From Stercorarius parasiticus (lineage: Eukaryota; Chordata; Aves; Charadriiformes; Stercorariidae), in the NCBI GenBank assembly GCA_013396915.1, contig VWZL01002227.1, positions 437,503 through 501,502 on the forward strand: DNA of 64,000 nucleotides. Reading direction: 5' to 3'. The notes below the pieces were generated by a model that was not told where the DNA came from, did no database searches, and worked only from the letters and a program-made list of their open reading frames with translations. Every line of letters begins with the position of its first letter. Positions within the stretch are counted from its first letter, which is position 1. The position numbers and the translations under genes were made by a program. Positions 13,701 through 27,100 of this stretch are shown here, in pieces.

Positions 13701-14682
13701 GTAGCAGGATCAATTGCAACTCATAGTCGGAAATCAATGAAATGTGTCTCGGTAAATCTGACTGATCCACGGGTTACTACCCAGTGCATTATCCTGGCCT
13801 TACTCTGTTACAAGATTAGGCCCAGAAATAATCATAAGTGAGAATCTTTCTGCTCTTTTAAAACACTCTTGTCCCTCCTGTTGCCCTCCTGTAGTAAAGA
13901 AACTTCAGGGACAGACACAGCAAGAACAATACCGCCACTTAAATAAATGAGGCTTTAACCTTTAAGTCTTCTGCTGAGGGTGGAAGATAAAGTATCGTTT
14001 TTAGCTCTGTCTGCAAGGAAGAAGTCAAAGAAAATTTGCAAATTTAGGAGTGATGTCATCTTAACCAGAAACAGAAAAGCACATGCAAGATAGAGGGACA
14101 AACCTCTGGATAGTGTAAGTCAGCAAATCTTCACTAAATTTAACACAGTTTCAATTTACTGCTGCTTGGGATCTCCCCATAACGTTGCTGAGGGGCTGTT
14201 TGTAGAAGCCCGTGTACCTTATGAGACTTCAGCTTTGCTGTCGATAACCATAGGCCCTGAATACCTTTCAGAAAGTGAAGTGGAGGAAGAAAATCACTCA
14301 TCTAATCTGCTGTGTAATTTTTACGGCGGGGCTGCATGCAGTTGAGCACTTCCCTTGACTGGAGGGGTACAGAGAAAAGCTGATGCCTGCTCCAAGAGGA
14401 CAGTGCCTCTGGTGAGAGATGTGCAGGATCCTTCTGATTTTGCCCATCGCAGAGGTACAGATGGCTGCTTTACTCCGGCCACATAATCGTGCAGCAATAG
14501 AGCCGACTAACTCCTACAGCAAAATGTGGTGGGCAACGGTGAGGGAGACCCAGGAAGAAGATAAAAAGGAAATACTGGGTCGTAAAATAGTGTGGGATAT
14601 CACCCTGATGAAAGCTGCACTGGAGGGCGTGCGGAATTACTGGGTTGGGTAGATGGTGTCAAATGGCAAAAAGGTTTTGTTT

Positions 14683-14694
14683 GGGGGGGGGGGG
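14683..14694. repeat. G12 homopolymer
   Basis: Twelve consecutive G, flanked by TTT and TCATTC. Runs of this length are prone to slippage and sequencing error, so the exact length is uncertain. It lies inside an open frame (14592-14939) and would make that reading frame unreliable. Confidence 0.9.
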
Positions 14695-15716
14695 TCATTC
14701 AAAACTCTCAAACCTCTAATGCTCTTTTAAAGGAAAAGTCACTTCTGCAGGATATGCACAGCTGTCTGAAGGGAAAATCGTATCTTTATTTTTCAAGGAC
14801 TGAGCATCCACAACTGCCACTGTTGTCAATGACAGCAGAAAAGACAGCAGGAACGTGGCTATGGTACACACCATTCTGCTTAATATATATACACAGGACT
14901 AAGTGTTCACAGGATGTCTGTGTTCATAAACAAGGGTAAAGAACAATTTTTTTTCTTGACATTTGTTAAAGCTCCCCTCCCCCAATATTGCCAGCACTGC
15001 TTAACAGACACATTAGTCGAATAAATATAAATTACTGCTGGAATGACACATTCTTCACTTAAAAAAAAAAGTGGAAATATTTTGTGATCTGATATACAGA
15101 GATCCATAAAATAGCTATTAGCTCTGGAATGACAGTACAATGTGGAGTTTATTAAATGAAGAAATACAACAGCTTTTGTGTACCATGTATTCATTTCCGT
15201 GGTTAAGGATTAGCACACACACTGTAATAAGAAGCTCTCAATATGGAATCAGAGACTGCCAGCATGGGTGCAATAAACTTTTCAGAATGGTTCATAAGAT
15301 TATACTAATTAGGGATAATCTAATTTGAACAATTTTTATCTTCTCAAAAAGTAATATGATGTCACTCTATGGGAAGAGTCACTACCCAGGCTCCAGGGAT
15401 ATACTAAAAAAACCACACACGTTATCTGTAATATTAAAAATTACGGTTGATCCATGAGACAGTCTTAGATCTACCCTTCTCCTCTCAAAAGATCTACCAT
15501 ATAGACTGTTAAGCCCCCATAATTATCTCCCCTACTTGTGACAAGCATGGGCTAATCAGTCTCTGAGGGAGTTTTCCTGCAGATCATTGAGAAGCGTGTG
15601 TATGCTTCACATTGCTTATCAAGCTATTTTGTACGCAGTATCACATAAGAGCTGACAAAAGTTCATTATCCTCATCTGGACTAGAATGACTCCAAATTAA
15701 GGAAAAAGAGATAAGC

Positions 15717-15759
15717 TTTTTTTTCCTTTTTTCTTTTCTTTTTACCTTTTTTTTTTTTT
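15717..15759. repeat. T-rich low-complexity tract
   Basis: About 43 bases of T broken only by a few C and A, followed by an A-rich segment. There is no sign that it is the tail of an adjacent retrocopy on the minus strand. Confidence 0.85.
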
Positions 15760-16035
15760 AATAGAGAAACAAAAAATATATCTAGTTTGCATTGCAACAA
15801 AGGAGATCTCAGCTAAGAAAAAAGCAAGCTAGGTTCTAGCTGACTTTAATCCCATATTAAAAGATTAGAAAAAACATCTGAAGAAATCAGAGATAGTCTA
15901 ATTGAGGTTCTCGCCTTTAATCCTGTGAGTAGACTCCCCCTTGGATACCAAGATCTGTCAGTGCATAGTCTTGGGAATTCTCTAAGGAAAAATAAAGCAC
16001 GAGAAATGGACATATAACATGTTCTCTCACATTTA

Positions 16036-16066
16036 AAAAGAGAGAGAAAGAAAGAAAGAAAGAAAA
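16036..16066. repeat. (GA)/(GAAA) microsatellite
   Basis: A short AG repeat passes into about four uninterrupted AAAG units. It is an ordinary purine microsatellite. Confidence 0.9.
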
Positions 16067-16335
16067 TATCCTAGAGAAGGCAATATCAAACCATATTCTT
16101 TCCTAAGAAAGAGAAAAAAAATGAAGTACAATACAAAATGAAAACAAATCAGTGGATTAGAAGAACCACAGTTATTTCGGAAGTTCTTCGATGTACAGAT
16201 GTACAAATGTAAACCGAAAGCAAACCAACTGGCTTGGTTCTGCTTTCCTCATTCAGACCAAAATGCCATTTGTATGAGTATCTTTGCTTTTTTCATAGTA
16301 GTTATGTTTCCATCCAGCTACCTAAAAAGAATCTC

Positions 16336-16363
16336 TTAAATATCATTCTAAAATGATATTTAA
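16336..16363. repeat. perfect 12-bp hairpin
   Basis: TTAAATATCATT at 16336-16347 is followed by a CTAA loop and its exact reverse complement AATGATATTTAA at 16352-16363. Pairing stops at both outer flanks. It is AT-rich, so part of the match is base composition. No T run typical of a bacterial terminator follows, and the context is not bacterial. Confidence 0.85.
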
Positions 16364-19300
16364 AATAAACTAAACTATACAATAACCGGTGCACAGAGGA
16401 AAACCAGACAGAAGATATATATTTTTCATTTATTTGTCTGACAAATAAGAGAAAAATAACATACAAAAAGAATGATTAATACAAATTCACTGTAACTCAA
16501 AACCCAATTTTCTCATGTTAAAAAGTACTAAAGGAAGAGACACTTCATAAGGGTGAAAAACAAAACCAATGAAATTAAGCTGGGATTCTGTCAGCCAGTA
16601 AAGCAGAACCAGTTTGAAAGCGAGTGACCGATATGGCAATCTATCCATTTGATTGTAAAGGTACTACTTACAGACTAGAATTAGAATTTAAACACGTGTA
16701 CATCGTGTTCCTGTTTAACTCTTCATTGTTTTAAAAACTATTCCCCTTTGCAATTTTTTTTAATGCCCCCCCACCCCCGTATTTGATGTTCTATTTCCCT
16801 AGCAGCAGAGTTAAACACATTTTTCTAATGTCTATTAGGTAGTGGACACATGGAGATGCATTGTGTTGATAAATAGTTATTCAATTTTTTAGTAAAGAGA
16901 CAATTAAGAAATTCTTTGTAACAGGTCATATTTAATGGCAGTGTGTTAACTTGACCAAAGCTGAAAGACTGAGATTTTAGAACTATGCTTTCAGGCTGTA
17001 TGCTTACATAAAAGCAGAGAGAAGAGTAGTAGAGTAAAACGTGAAAAAAAAAAAACATTTTAAAGAAACTCATCAGAAGGTATTTCAGTATGAAAAATCA
17101 AGGTAACATTGGAAGTAGATACAATAAACATAAAAGAGGTTCAGAACTGTTATTTTTATTGCCTGGAAAATTACTGTGATTCATGTTTCTAAATTATGTA
17201 AAGATATATAGATAATGGAAATATGAACTGTATAAACATAAATGTGTTTGTCTTCCATTCAACATATTCTATATTAATATATAGCAGGTTTAAATCACTG
17301 CGTGTTCAGAAAGTTTTCTTTTATTTCCCCTATAAATAAATTCAAGACATGAGAATGTCATTCTGAAAATTTTAATACGCAATTTAATATTTTATTAACA
17401 AAGTTTAAGAAAAAGATTCATATGCTTCAGTAATCTTGTTAAAATGCGCTACAAAATGTGGTAGGAATCACTGTAAGGCAGCAAGTTCCTATGGCTTGGC
17501 ACAAAGACTGTGAACAAATTAAAACAGTCTAATGGCCTTAGTATTTCAAAATTCATGCTAACAGTGGGGAAAGAAAAACCTCTAAAAGTGCCTGATCCAA
17601 CATGGCTGGCATTGACAGACTTTGCTTTTTTAAAGGAGAGCTTTGTCTGTGTGAGATGTATGAGAAGTGACATTGCAGAGTAGGAGAACAGCAGAGCCCA
17701 AACCCCAGGTCTCCGAGAACCTTGTGGATAGGCTGAGTACCTTAAATTGACATTGAATTAAACAAGAATGGAAGGTACTGAAAGTGCATTGAATTCAACA
17801 GTAGTTGAGTTTCTCAGCACTTTGACAGATCAAGACCCCAATTTTTATTTTGTCTTTCATAACAAACAATGCCCCAAGGCAAGTACATACAGTAGCAATT
17901 TTGCATAAAGTTAATTGTTCACTATACATAAAAATGACTCCTTAGTTTTAATGAGACTCAGACACCCACTGACCCAGTCTTATTATTTTGCTGTGTGGAC
18001 TTCTTGGTAGTTATCAACAGTACAAACTGATTGGGAGTAAGATTTTTTTTTCATCTCGGGGTAGGGCTAAGTGTGACGGGAACTAAGCCCATGCGGGGCT
18101 GCAGTAATTCTGCAAGGGGAGTAGGAAGGTACATTGTGCCTTGATGACTGAAGCAGATAATATGCATTTTACTGCAATGTCTTCCTGCAAGTTGTGTAAA
18201 AGGCAGCCAGGCCTTCCCTGTTTTTTCACACAAATCAAATAAAGAATAAGGATGGTGCACATTTTATTTGAAACAGTGAGGTATTTCATGTGTTTGCATT
18301 TGATCAAAGAGTTGTGTAACAGTTTTGCTTGATATGCAGTGCAAAAGTAATAGGCATATTTAATCTTACTACAGCATGCACATTCAGAAATATTCTCGCG
18401 TTGGCACTAGTAAATTTTTGGAGAAGTTTCTTACAGGTATGTAGAGAAAGCCAACACATTCATAATGAACCTCATATTTCCTTTGGAAAATTTGATAGCC
18501 TATTAGAACTGCTTGCTTCAATATGATCTATTATCTGTAATCCTCCCTACAATGATACTTAAGACCAGGGACTTCAAGTTAATACAAGGTAGTTGGGATG
18601 AAAACCCTCTGTGCGCAGTATAATTCCAGTAAATGACAAAATAATTAAATAACACATGCAACAGACTCCAAAGGCAGATGTTTATGGTAATGCAACACAC
18701 GATAATATTGGATGTTACGTGAAGAGAAGAAAAGAGCCGCTTCTGCTCTAAGACGCCTGCACTTACTGCTTCTATTGCAATGTCATCTATCAAGGCACAT
18801 AATTTAATCTATATGTGGTAGAAGCATGACTCCTAGGAAAGTGGCTAGCACTGTGACCATTCATTGCTAATGTTCAGGGGAAAAAGATCTTCCATTCTGT
18901 TAAAACTAATGTTTTAACGTTGTTTTGCCTTTGCCTAGGCGCTGATCCATTGATTAGGAGGCACTATAGCTTTTTTACTGAAGAGACATTACTGCAGGAT
19001 TGCCTTTGGATTTTCAGATCATGAGGATCTTTGTTTAGTTGGAGCACGACTGTTCCTAGTGGGACATGCTAGATTTAAGTGCCACATCAGTGATGTATCA
19101 AGTCAAGAGATCTAAAAAACTTACTCGTTTCTATAGCATGTGAAATTTTGCTTGGCAACCTTTAAGGCTAATGCAGGTAAAAAGTAGAGACAGGGTGACT
19201 TGAATGCATATTTGAGCTACTGGTTTTTGCAGTTTTTTTGGCATAGATTGCATTTTGTTATGTGACACTGAATCTCAAACCTTTGATGTACAGTGATAAG

Positions 19301-20508
19301 AATTTGGGAAGAAAACGGGTAGCTGATCTTCCATCAACCTATATATGTGTTAATAAAATTTATATTTGCACATACATATGTGTGCACAGGTATGTGTAGT
19401 TGTAGGTATAAATTTTGTATTTCTTTTTAAAATCTGGGCTTGATACATCAGGGTAATTCTTTAATATAGTCACTTTTCCCACATGAAAAGTCTAATAAGT
19501 TCATATTACTGATGTCTAAAACTTTTCTCTTAAAATGATGCATTCTTTCCTTTCCAACAAACATGTTGCTAGAGAAGATTAATTGATTAACCTGGTTCAC
19601 CCCCTTTACATTCTTCCTTTGACCCTTAGTTATTCAGACTCACAGGCCTTTATTCATTCCAGGTATGTATGTAGCCAGTTTTTAAAAAAGTTATGCATGT
19701 TAGAAGAGGAAATTCAACTTAGCCCACTCATCTTTTCTCCACCAAGACTCCCTAAAATTATCCTTACTTGTTCTAAATTGCTTTCTGTGAGTGGAACCCA
19801 GCCCATTATTAACACAAACGAATTTTCAACTGAGTCCTGTTTGATTTCACAGATAAGATTTAAGTCTAGTGAAAAAAGGACACAAGAATGCTTAAAAACC
19901 GGCCCATTTATCTGGTGAGAAGTTAACTATACTCTTATCTCACAAGTCTGAAATTCAGAACACGATTTTGCTCTCTAGTGATATGATTTCTGGAGATCTG
20001 ATATGCTCTTCCCATTTGGCTCAGATCCTGCTTGTTTTTCTGTGTCAAATAGTAGATGGAAGCTTATGGTGTGAAAAAAATAAAGAAAACCTCGACAGAT
20101 ACCTTTGTTAAATATTTTATAAAGATGTCAGCGTTATGCATCTGCCTGTTTTCTTTCGTCTCCAAATTAATAAAATTAAGTGCAGATTTCTTAAAGAGAT
20201 ACTTTCAGATGGAGGAAAAGTCTTTATCTAGATGATTTTCATATATTTAAGAGATTTTTAGTAATGCAATTTCTGAAGCTCTTAGCATTCAGGACAAAGT
20301 TACTTCCTTTTGAACAATTTACTCTGACTTCATTGGTCATGAAGTGAAACCTTGATTTTGAATTTGGGTTATCAAAACATTCCTATAGTGACCAATATTG
20401 CAAATATAACTATGTCTCACTGTCTCTTTGGTTTTAGTTGATAGGGGACAGCTATAATAAACTTAGATTCAATATTTATAAATGCTACAATTTTTCAACT
20501 TCTTCTCC

Positions 20509-20884
20509 AGAAGGAGGTCCTTCCTCCAGGCTGTGGCCTCACTGACCTTCTACTGCAGCCATACGTGTGATCCGACTCTTGAAGAGAGGTGGGGGTCGGT
20601 CTCTTCTCCCAAGTAACAGGTGATAGGACAAGAGGAAACGGCCTCAAGTTGCGCCAGGGAAGGTTTAGATTAGTTATTAGGAAAAATTTTTGCACTGAAA
20701 GGGTTATTAAGCATTGGAACAGGCTGCCCAGGGAAGTGGTTGAGGCACCATCCCGGAGGTAGACATATGATGGGTAGACAGTGCCTAGAGATGGGGTTTA
20801 GTGATGATTTTTGTCAGTGTTAGGTTGATGGTTGGACTTGATGATCTAAAAGGTCCCTTCCAATATAGGCAATTCTATTATTCT
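20509..20884 (+). mobile_element. CR1 retrotransposon, 3' fragment (about 375 bp)
   Basis: The body reads CTTGAAGAGAGGTGGGGGTC, CTCTTCTCCCAAGTAACAGG, GATAGGACAAGAGGAAACGG, GGAACAGGCTGCCCAGGGAA, then GGTTGGACTTGATGATCT, AGGTCCCTTCCAAT and a degraded ATTCTATTATTCT tail. These are the last coding and 3' untranslated blocks of CR1 in sense orientation. The copy is cut at the 5' end near 20509. The beginning (20509-20580) is less similar and may include a small rearrangement. A minus-strand open frame over it is a shadow. Confidence 0.93.
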
Positions 20885-22973
20885 AATTAGCTTGTGCTCC
20901 TAAGAGTGTTTTCCAGTAATGTGGCTCCATTGAAACTCCAGCTAATTCTCAATGGGTTGGTACATTTAGAGCGAAGCATCAGTGTGGGGGGCTAAGTTGA
21001 CCAACAAAGGCAGGACACTCCTATCAGTGCAACCCCATGGCCAAACCTCCTCTCTCTCAACGAGGTAGCAATGCACTCACACAGTTTTCCTGGGCTTAGC
21101 TCTGGGGGACAACTCACTTGCAGCTGGGTAGGGATCTTCTTATTGCAGTTCATAGGCACCGCTAAACAAAAATTAGTGTGTGTGGTCTGACAGAGATCCA
21201 GTAAAATCATCTTCACTGTGACGTTTTTGCAAGCCTACGTACTAAGATTAATTAAAAACAAGGAAAGTCCTCTATGAGAGGATGGACTGTTACAAAGGAT
21301 ACATAAAACAGGTCCCTGAACTGAAACAGTTGTATGAACTAACTGTTCCTAATAGCTTGGTCTGATACAGCTCATAGTCTAGATTTTGAAGGCATAGGCG
21401 TAGGCTCAGAAAGGGAGAGCTCAGCAGATAGGGATCAGTCGAAACTCAGCTACTCTTTTTTCTCTAAAGAAAAAAATCAATATTATGGTTTTTTTCTCCT
21501 TCTTTGGCTTTAGCACCTTAGTTCAGAGTTAGGAGCACTAATTCACACACTTCAAAATGTTCTGAAGTTTTCTTTACATACTTTCCCAAAGATGAACTTT
21601 TACCTAGTGCTGCGTGAAATCATTCCTTATTCCACTGAAATGTGAAAGTGCACCCAGAAAAGGTTTAGAGAAAAAGTAAGCGAAAAGGTGAGGCTTGTTT
21701 AAAGAGAAAGAGGGATTTGAGTTTTGCCAACACTTTACTTTTTTATAACTAGTGTGGCCTTTCTGTATTTGTGCGGCATTGTAACATCTAAACTATAATA
21801 CATGGATGCGCGTTGTCCAATACACTATGTGTCCAATGCAGTGTTTGGTGTGTTGCCCACCAGGATATGTTTTTGCTGCAGCTTGCAATTTTGGTATTGC
21901 TTTATGGAAAGAAAAATCAAGAAAACAATGAATTGTAATTTTCCTGTTAGTTCTGTGTCTGGAATAGCTTTCTGGCCTTAAAGACCAGGATCTAGATAAT
22001 TATTTTTTTTTTCACCTTTGACTTCCCTGAAGGATTGTAACTTACATACCCAAACTAAACTTCCTTTGACATCCTGACCAGACTGCTGACTTTGCATTTT
22101 ATTTAGTTGTGAGCACTGGTATTTATTCATTTTTTCCCTTAGATATTTACTGAAGGGCTCTATGCCTTTGCTATTCCAATTTTTAATCATTTAAATTTTA
22201 TTGCTCTCATTTTAACAGAATTTTGCTCTGTCACAATAAGACAAATATGCTTTTTCACAAGTTTGCCAATTTAATTGTTTAGATGATAAGTGTTCTTGTT
22301 AGGAAATTATAAACATTAATAAAATTTTATGAAATAAAAAAATGTGCCATGAAACTAACAAGTTTGTTTCTTTTCATTCACTACCCTACCAGCACTTAGC
22401 ATCCTGTGAATATTGCTTTTTCTTGTATATTTGTAAATTATTTTTCATGTATGTAAATGACTTGATAACAGTAACCATATAGCTTGCAAAATATTCCATC
22501 ACCTAAATACTAACACAATTAAAACAAAAGTGGTGTTCCTTGGAAAATTACACACCTAATGAGTTTTGGTGCTACTGGCTATAAGCAGATGTCCTTAAAG
22601 ATGCAACAGGAATGGTAAAATTAAAATGGTTCTGTTTGCAGTGTTGAGACAGTACTACCCAGACAGTTTTAGGAAACCACACCAGAATTGTGTAAAGCTT
22701 AAGTTTGCACTCGTTATTCGTGTACATTGGACAGCATGAGAAGGAGCACATGTATGAGTAAAAGACCCATAGAAATATCATGATGGCCTGTGCAATTGTT
22801 GGCGCTGACAGAGTCTTTTTGTAAGAATTTGGCACCTGACATCCCGAGTACTCCAAAAATTAGGCAGCTGTTTTCAAAAATTTTGGGAAACAAGAAGAGT
22901 GTACAAGCTGCTGCTTCTAAAGTGTCTGTCACCTTTCTTCTACCTCCTTACACACAAGGAATTTCTCTTCCTC

Positions 22974-23030
22974 TATCAGACAAGGGTTATCCTTTCCTGT
23001 ATCAGACAAGGGTTATCCTTTCCTGTATCA
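22974..23030. repeat. 26-bp tandem duplication, 2.2 copies
   Basis: The 26-base unit at 22974-22999 (beginning TATCAGACAAGGGTTATCC) recurs without mismatch at 23000-23025, and the first five bases of a third copy follow. Perfect identity suggests a recent slippage or duplication event. The unit length is not a multiple of three, so it shifts the open frame that spans it. Confidence 0.92.
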
Positions 23031-24115
23031 TTCTAAGTTTCTTTTCATTAGTACTTTCCCCATTTTTCATCCCAGAAGGACAAGTTACTGTCACAAAGCT
23101 TGGTTTATTTATTCAGAATCCCCCACTGTGCTTGCTTAGACAAGAATATTTCAGTGATCAGTGGTTTGGTTAAGCTGTTCGATTACTTAGAGACAGGAGA
23201 CTACCATGCATGCCAAATGGCCTGAAAATTTTTAAAGAGAAGAGGGAACAGTAAGGTCGAAAGCAGCAAAAAAAATGTGAGCAACTTTTTCTCATGATTC
23301 TAGTGAAGATTTGTCCCTTTCATCTCCTAAAACTGATTGTAGCTAAGGGAAGATTTGAACCTCAAGCCACGGTACCTTCTGAAAGGATGCACACATATGA
23401 TGTACCATATGACTCCTGGTTTGCATTGTTTCCTCCTATGCCTGCAAGTTCCTGCTCCGTGGATTTTCTATATTTGTGCCACTCAAATGCAGCAATCTGC
23501 AATCTTTGTTTGCTTGTGCTCTGGTGAGCTTTTGCTCCTCTACTTCTTTCACTAGATCATCTTCAGCTTCCCATCAAATTGAAGCTTTTTGGTTTCATCT
23601 TGATAGCTCTCAACTCCTTAGATCCGATTGCTCATCTCATGTCACTTCTTCCTAATATGGTTCCTATTCTTCTCTTTGATGCAGTAACTTTCCATCTTCC
23701 CTCCAACTCTCCATGTGTTTAGTATCCTTTTCTTGTGTATGCACTTTCTTTTCTACTGGCTCCTTTTACTTGCAGCCCCTCCTGTCTTTCTTTGCCCCTT
23801 CCTTCTTTTAGAGCCATTCTCAAAACATTTTTTATCTCAGTATGACAACTGAAAATCTATACACCATATCACAGATTTGAGACTGTACAGAGGTACCTAT
23901 CTGAGATAAACGATCACCTTCCTGACACTGTGACTTGGGGTAGGAACATCTCCCCAGAAAGAGACGTCTAAAATAATTCTGATGAATCGCACACCAGCAA
24001 TGCCCGTTTCATTGCAACGGTATAAAAGGGAGCCTAGGGTCACTAGCTCACTATAGCTGTCTGTACTGTAGACATCAAATTCAGAGAAGAAGAATCTCAG
24101 CATACGTATTAACAT

Positions 24116-24145
24116 TTTAAATAAGTATTGTACTGCTTATTTAAA
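24116..24145. repeat. 10-bp AT-rich hairpin
   Basis: TTTAAATAAG at 24116-24125 pairs exactly with CTTATTTAAA at 24136-24145 across a ten-base loop. The flanks are very AT-rich and the match may be compositional. Confidence 0.75.
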
Positions 24146-27100
24146 TAGCTATAAATATATAAATAATGATAATTGCTAAGTTTCAGATCTCAGATATAAT
24201 GGAATGTTGGCACTTTTTTTTTGGTAAATACTCAAATGTAAAACAATAAAAATTAAAATACAAAGAAGGGGAATGTTATCTTTAGCTTTTCTCGCACATC
24301 TTTCTATTCTATGTTAGAGGGACCTGGTATTTCTTTTACTCTCTCAGTTGAGAGCCAAAGGTGAAGAAAGCTAGATCTGAGGAAACCTGATGTAAATAAG
24401 AGGTAGGACAAGTACACATCCTTAATTTGATCCTGAAACTAATTTTTGGAGTCGTATAATCTGAAAAATAATCGAACACTTTCAATAATCTTTATTGTCT
24501 TCTGTATTACTCTTATTACTACTTCTACTGGTTTAATAGCTCAGGCCACATCATAGAACAACATTCCCTTGTATATTGTGCATCCTACTGAAGAACTGGA
24601 AAAAAAAAATTGGACTCTGTAGAAAAATGTTACAGTTTTACATAAGGCAAAAGGCAACTGGAAAACACATCCAGCTAGTAACAAAGTATGATGAAAATAT
24701 AGCATTGCTTAGGAAAGGCATAATTTTACAAATCAGTAAAGTTGGTTTCTACTCAGTCAAAATTCTATTCTGTATGAACTTCTGAAATGTCTGGTTAATG
24801 AAGTAGTCATATTGTTCAGAAATCAGTTTAATTGTGATTTTAAGTAAAATATTTTCTCAGGGGTATTATTAAACTGATTGACAAAGTTGTATCTAATTCA
24901 GTTCTTTAAACTTCAGGTTTAGCAGTTTGTGCCATTAAAGTTACAGACCCAACATAAAGTAAAATTATAGACTAAAATTCATTACTAATTTAGGGCCTAG
25001 AGATGATAGAAACCTAAATTGAAGATGTTCTTAAAATGAATGTTTAGCTAACTGGATACACTGAAATTAACTGTGTATTAAATTCAAAAAGCTTAGAAAC
25101 AGTTTTTACAATAAAATGCTCAACTAATGAGTTGTAATTTACATTAGAATATCTATTTCAGTGGCCAGCATTTGATCAATCTTAATGCGTTCAAATCCCA
25201 TCTCAGTCTAAGTCCCTAGCTACTGCTCGGATGTCAGGCTTGCTGTGTTCGGCAGAGATACAAGCCTTTAAGTCTTAAAACTATATCTAAAAATGGGATG
25301 TGACACTTCAGAGATGAGTGCTGCACTGCCTAATCTTCAGTTGTCTCACCGTTAGATACAGTTCAAATACCTAAATTAGGCACAATTTCTCTAAACAATG
25401 CATAGGATGAATACCTCACAATGGGCTTTAAGACCATTAGTAGACTATGAGAACTTGTTTGAATCTAGCACTGTGTGTATATAATAGAAGAGACAAGTTT
25501 GAACATGGAGGTGACTTTTCTATAACAATATTGGGATTGGAAAACTGACCCAAGTACAGAACTCTCCTAGACAGCCTTAATATAAAGGGGTTTGAAGGAA
25601 TATTTTTCCATGCACATTTTGGGATTAGAGTGCCCTAATCACCAAATATAGATTAGTCCAGCAGGGGCCAGAGATTTGCCTTTCTCTGTTGGATCAGTGG
25701 CATTGTGCAGCCAGGAAGGCATTCACAGGAAGCAAACAGAAAGCAAGGAGAAAAGTTGAATCTCCCAGCACCTAGGACATCCAGCCAATGCATCCTAGAT
25801 GCTTGCCACTATCCTTTTCAGTAGCACTTTTAGTTTTGGGTATAAAAAGCCTGTTACAAACATAATCTCTCCATATGTATGTTTGCATGTATGTACATAT
25901 ATGTATGTTTATAAAGCCCTACTGAATTATAGTCTGCCTTCACTATTCCCTGTTTCGGTTTAGCACGTTCCTCTCTTAGCCATTGTCCTTTAGTCCTTTT
26001 CTCATTGTTTTTAGAACTCCAAAGGATTAGTGTAGAAAACTCTCTTTTATGTTAATCTTTTTTTCCCTCAAGTGTGACTCTCATCTTATGCCAATTGTTT
26101 TTTGAACATACTATCTTAATGACGTTAGTTGGAGCTACTTAAATGTGAGCAAGTAGGATATATTTTTTTGTTCGAAAAATATTGACAAAATTTTCAGTGA
26201 CCTGCAGTATTGCAAATTGTGAATACCTGGCCTGCACGTGGAGTCCACACTGCATAACCTCTCTGTACTCTAGATAAGCAGAGTTAAGCATCTCAGAAAA
26301 GCAATGCTGAAATCCCACATGTTGAATCAAAGGTCATTATCCAAGAAAAAGTTCTAAGGAATAGAGTCTCTCTGCAGCCTACAGGTAAAATGGGCCAGGC
26401 CACTGTCTCTCTGAAAAATCTTCTCTCAAACATGGTTCCTGCTCATCTTGGAGATGATCAAGGAGATTCCCTCATTTCAAAGTGCAGAGGTAGTAAGCTT
26501 CATTTCTGCGGCTAATTCTTCAGGCCGTAAAAGACACGAGTTGAGTTAAGTTTGCTTTGCATCCACATCTCCTGTCTTCCAAGAGCTCTTGGCTCCTACT
26601 GAAGCTGGGCCACAGTTAAAGAAGGTAAAAGATTCACAAGGCCAGGAGGAGAACAAACATGGAGCTAGTCTCTGTAACGTACTGAAATTCGTTTTCGTGG
26701 AGGAGGCAGTGTTTCCCTGAAACTTGCTGTCCCTAAGGAGCTATAAAGGGATCCTATTCCTTCTTCTCCTATGTTTTAAAAGAAAAGTAACTGTGACTAC
26801 CTTTTCTGTAGGAAGTCCAATCCTACCAGTTTGTGTTGTGCATGGTGGATCCTTTTTTAAGCACCTCCTTAAACTGGGTCTTAACTGTAGTAAAGCAGAT
26901 ATTCTTCACAGGAAGGGGTGGCAAAGCAACTATGCTGAATATGCAGAAAGTCCCAGTCCACTTTTTGAAATCACATTTCTACACACTGAACTAGAAGTGT
27001 TGAGCAGCAGGGGCAGCAACATCACACTGTTTCTTTGTTGCTGTATATGGCAGTACTTTCCTCTGGTCTTATTGTAAGGGTGATTTATTAGCATTGATAC

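Larger units (their letters stand above)
10781..20508. other. gene-free sequence with simple repeats
   Basis: Nearly 10 kb without a recognisable gene. It holds three overlapping minus-strand open frames at 12222-12837 (the longest 140 codons, unlike any family I know), a G12 run at 14683-14694, a T-rich tract at 15717-15759, a GAAA microsatellite at 16036-16066, a perfect 12-bp hairpin at 16336-16363 and A12 at 17044-17055. The open frame at 19583-19918 (111 codons) is also unrecognised. The segment 13600-13800 is somewhat GC-richer and unique. Confidence 0.5.

Noticed and set aside
25170..25205. A GTTCAAATCCC word like a tRNA B-box
   Set aside because: No A-box at the right distance and no cloverleaf pairing can be drawn around it.
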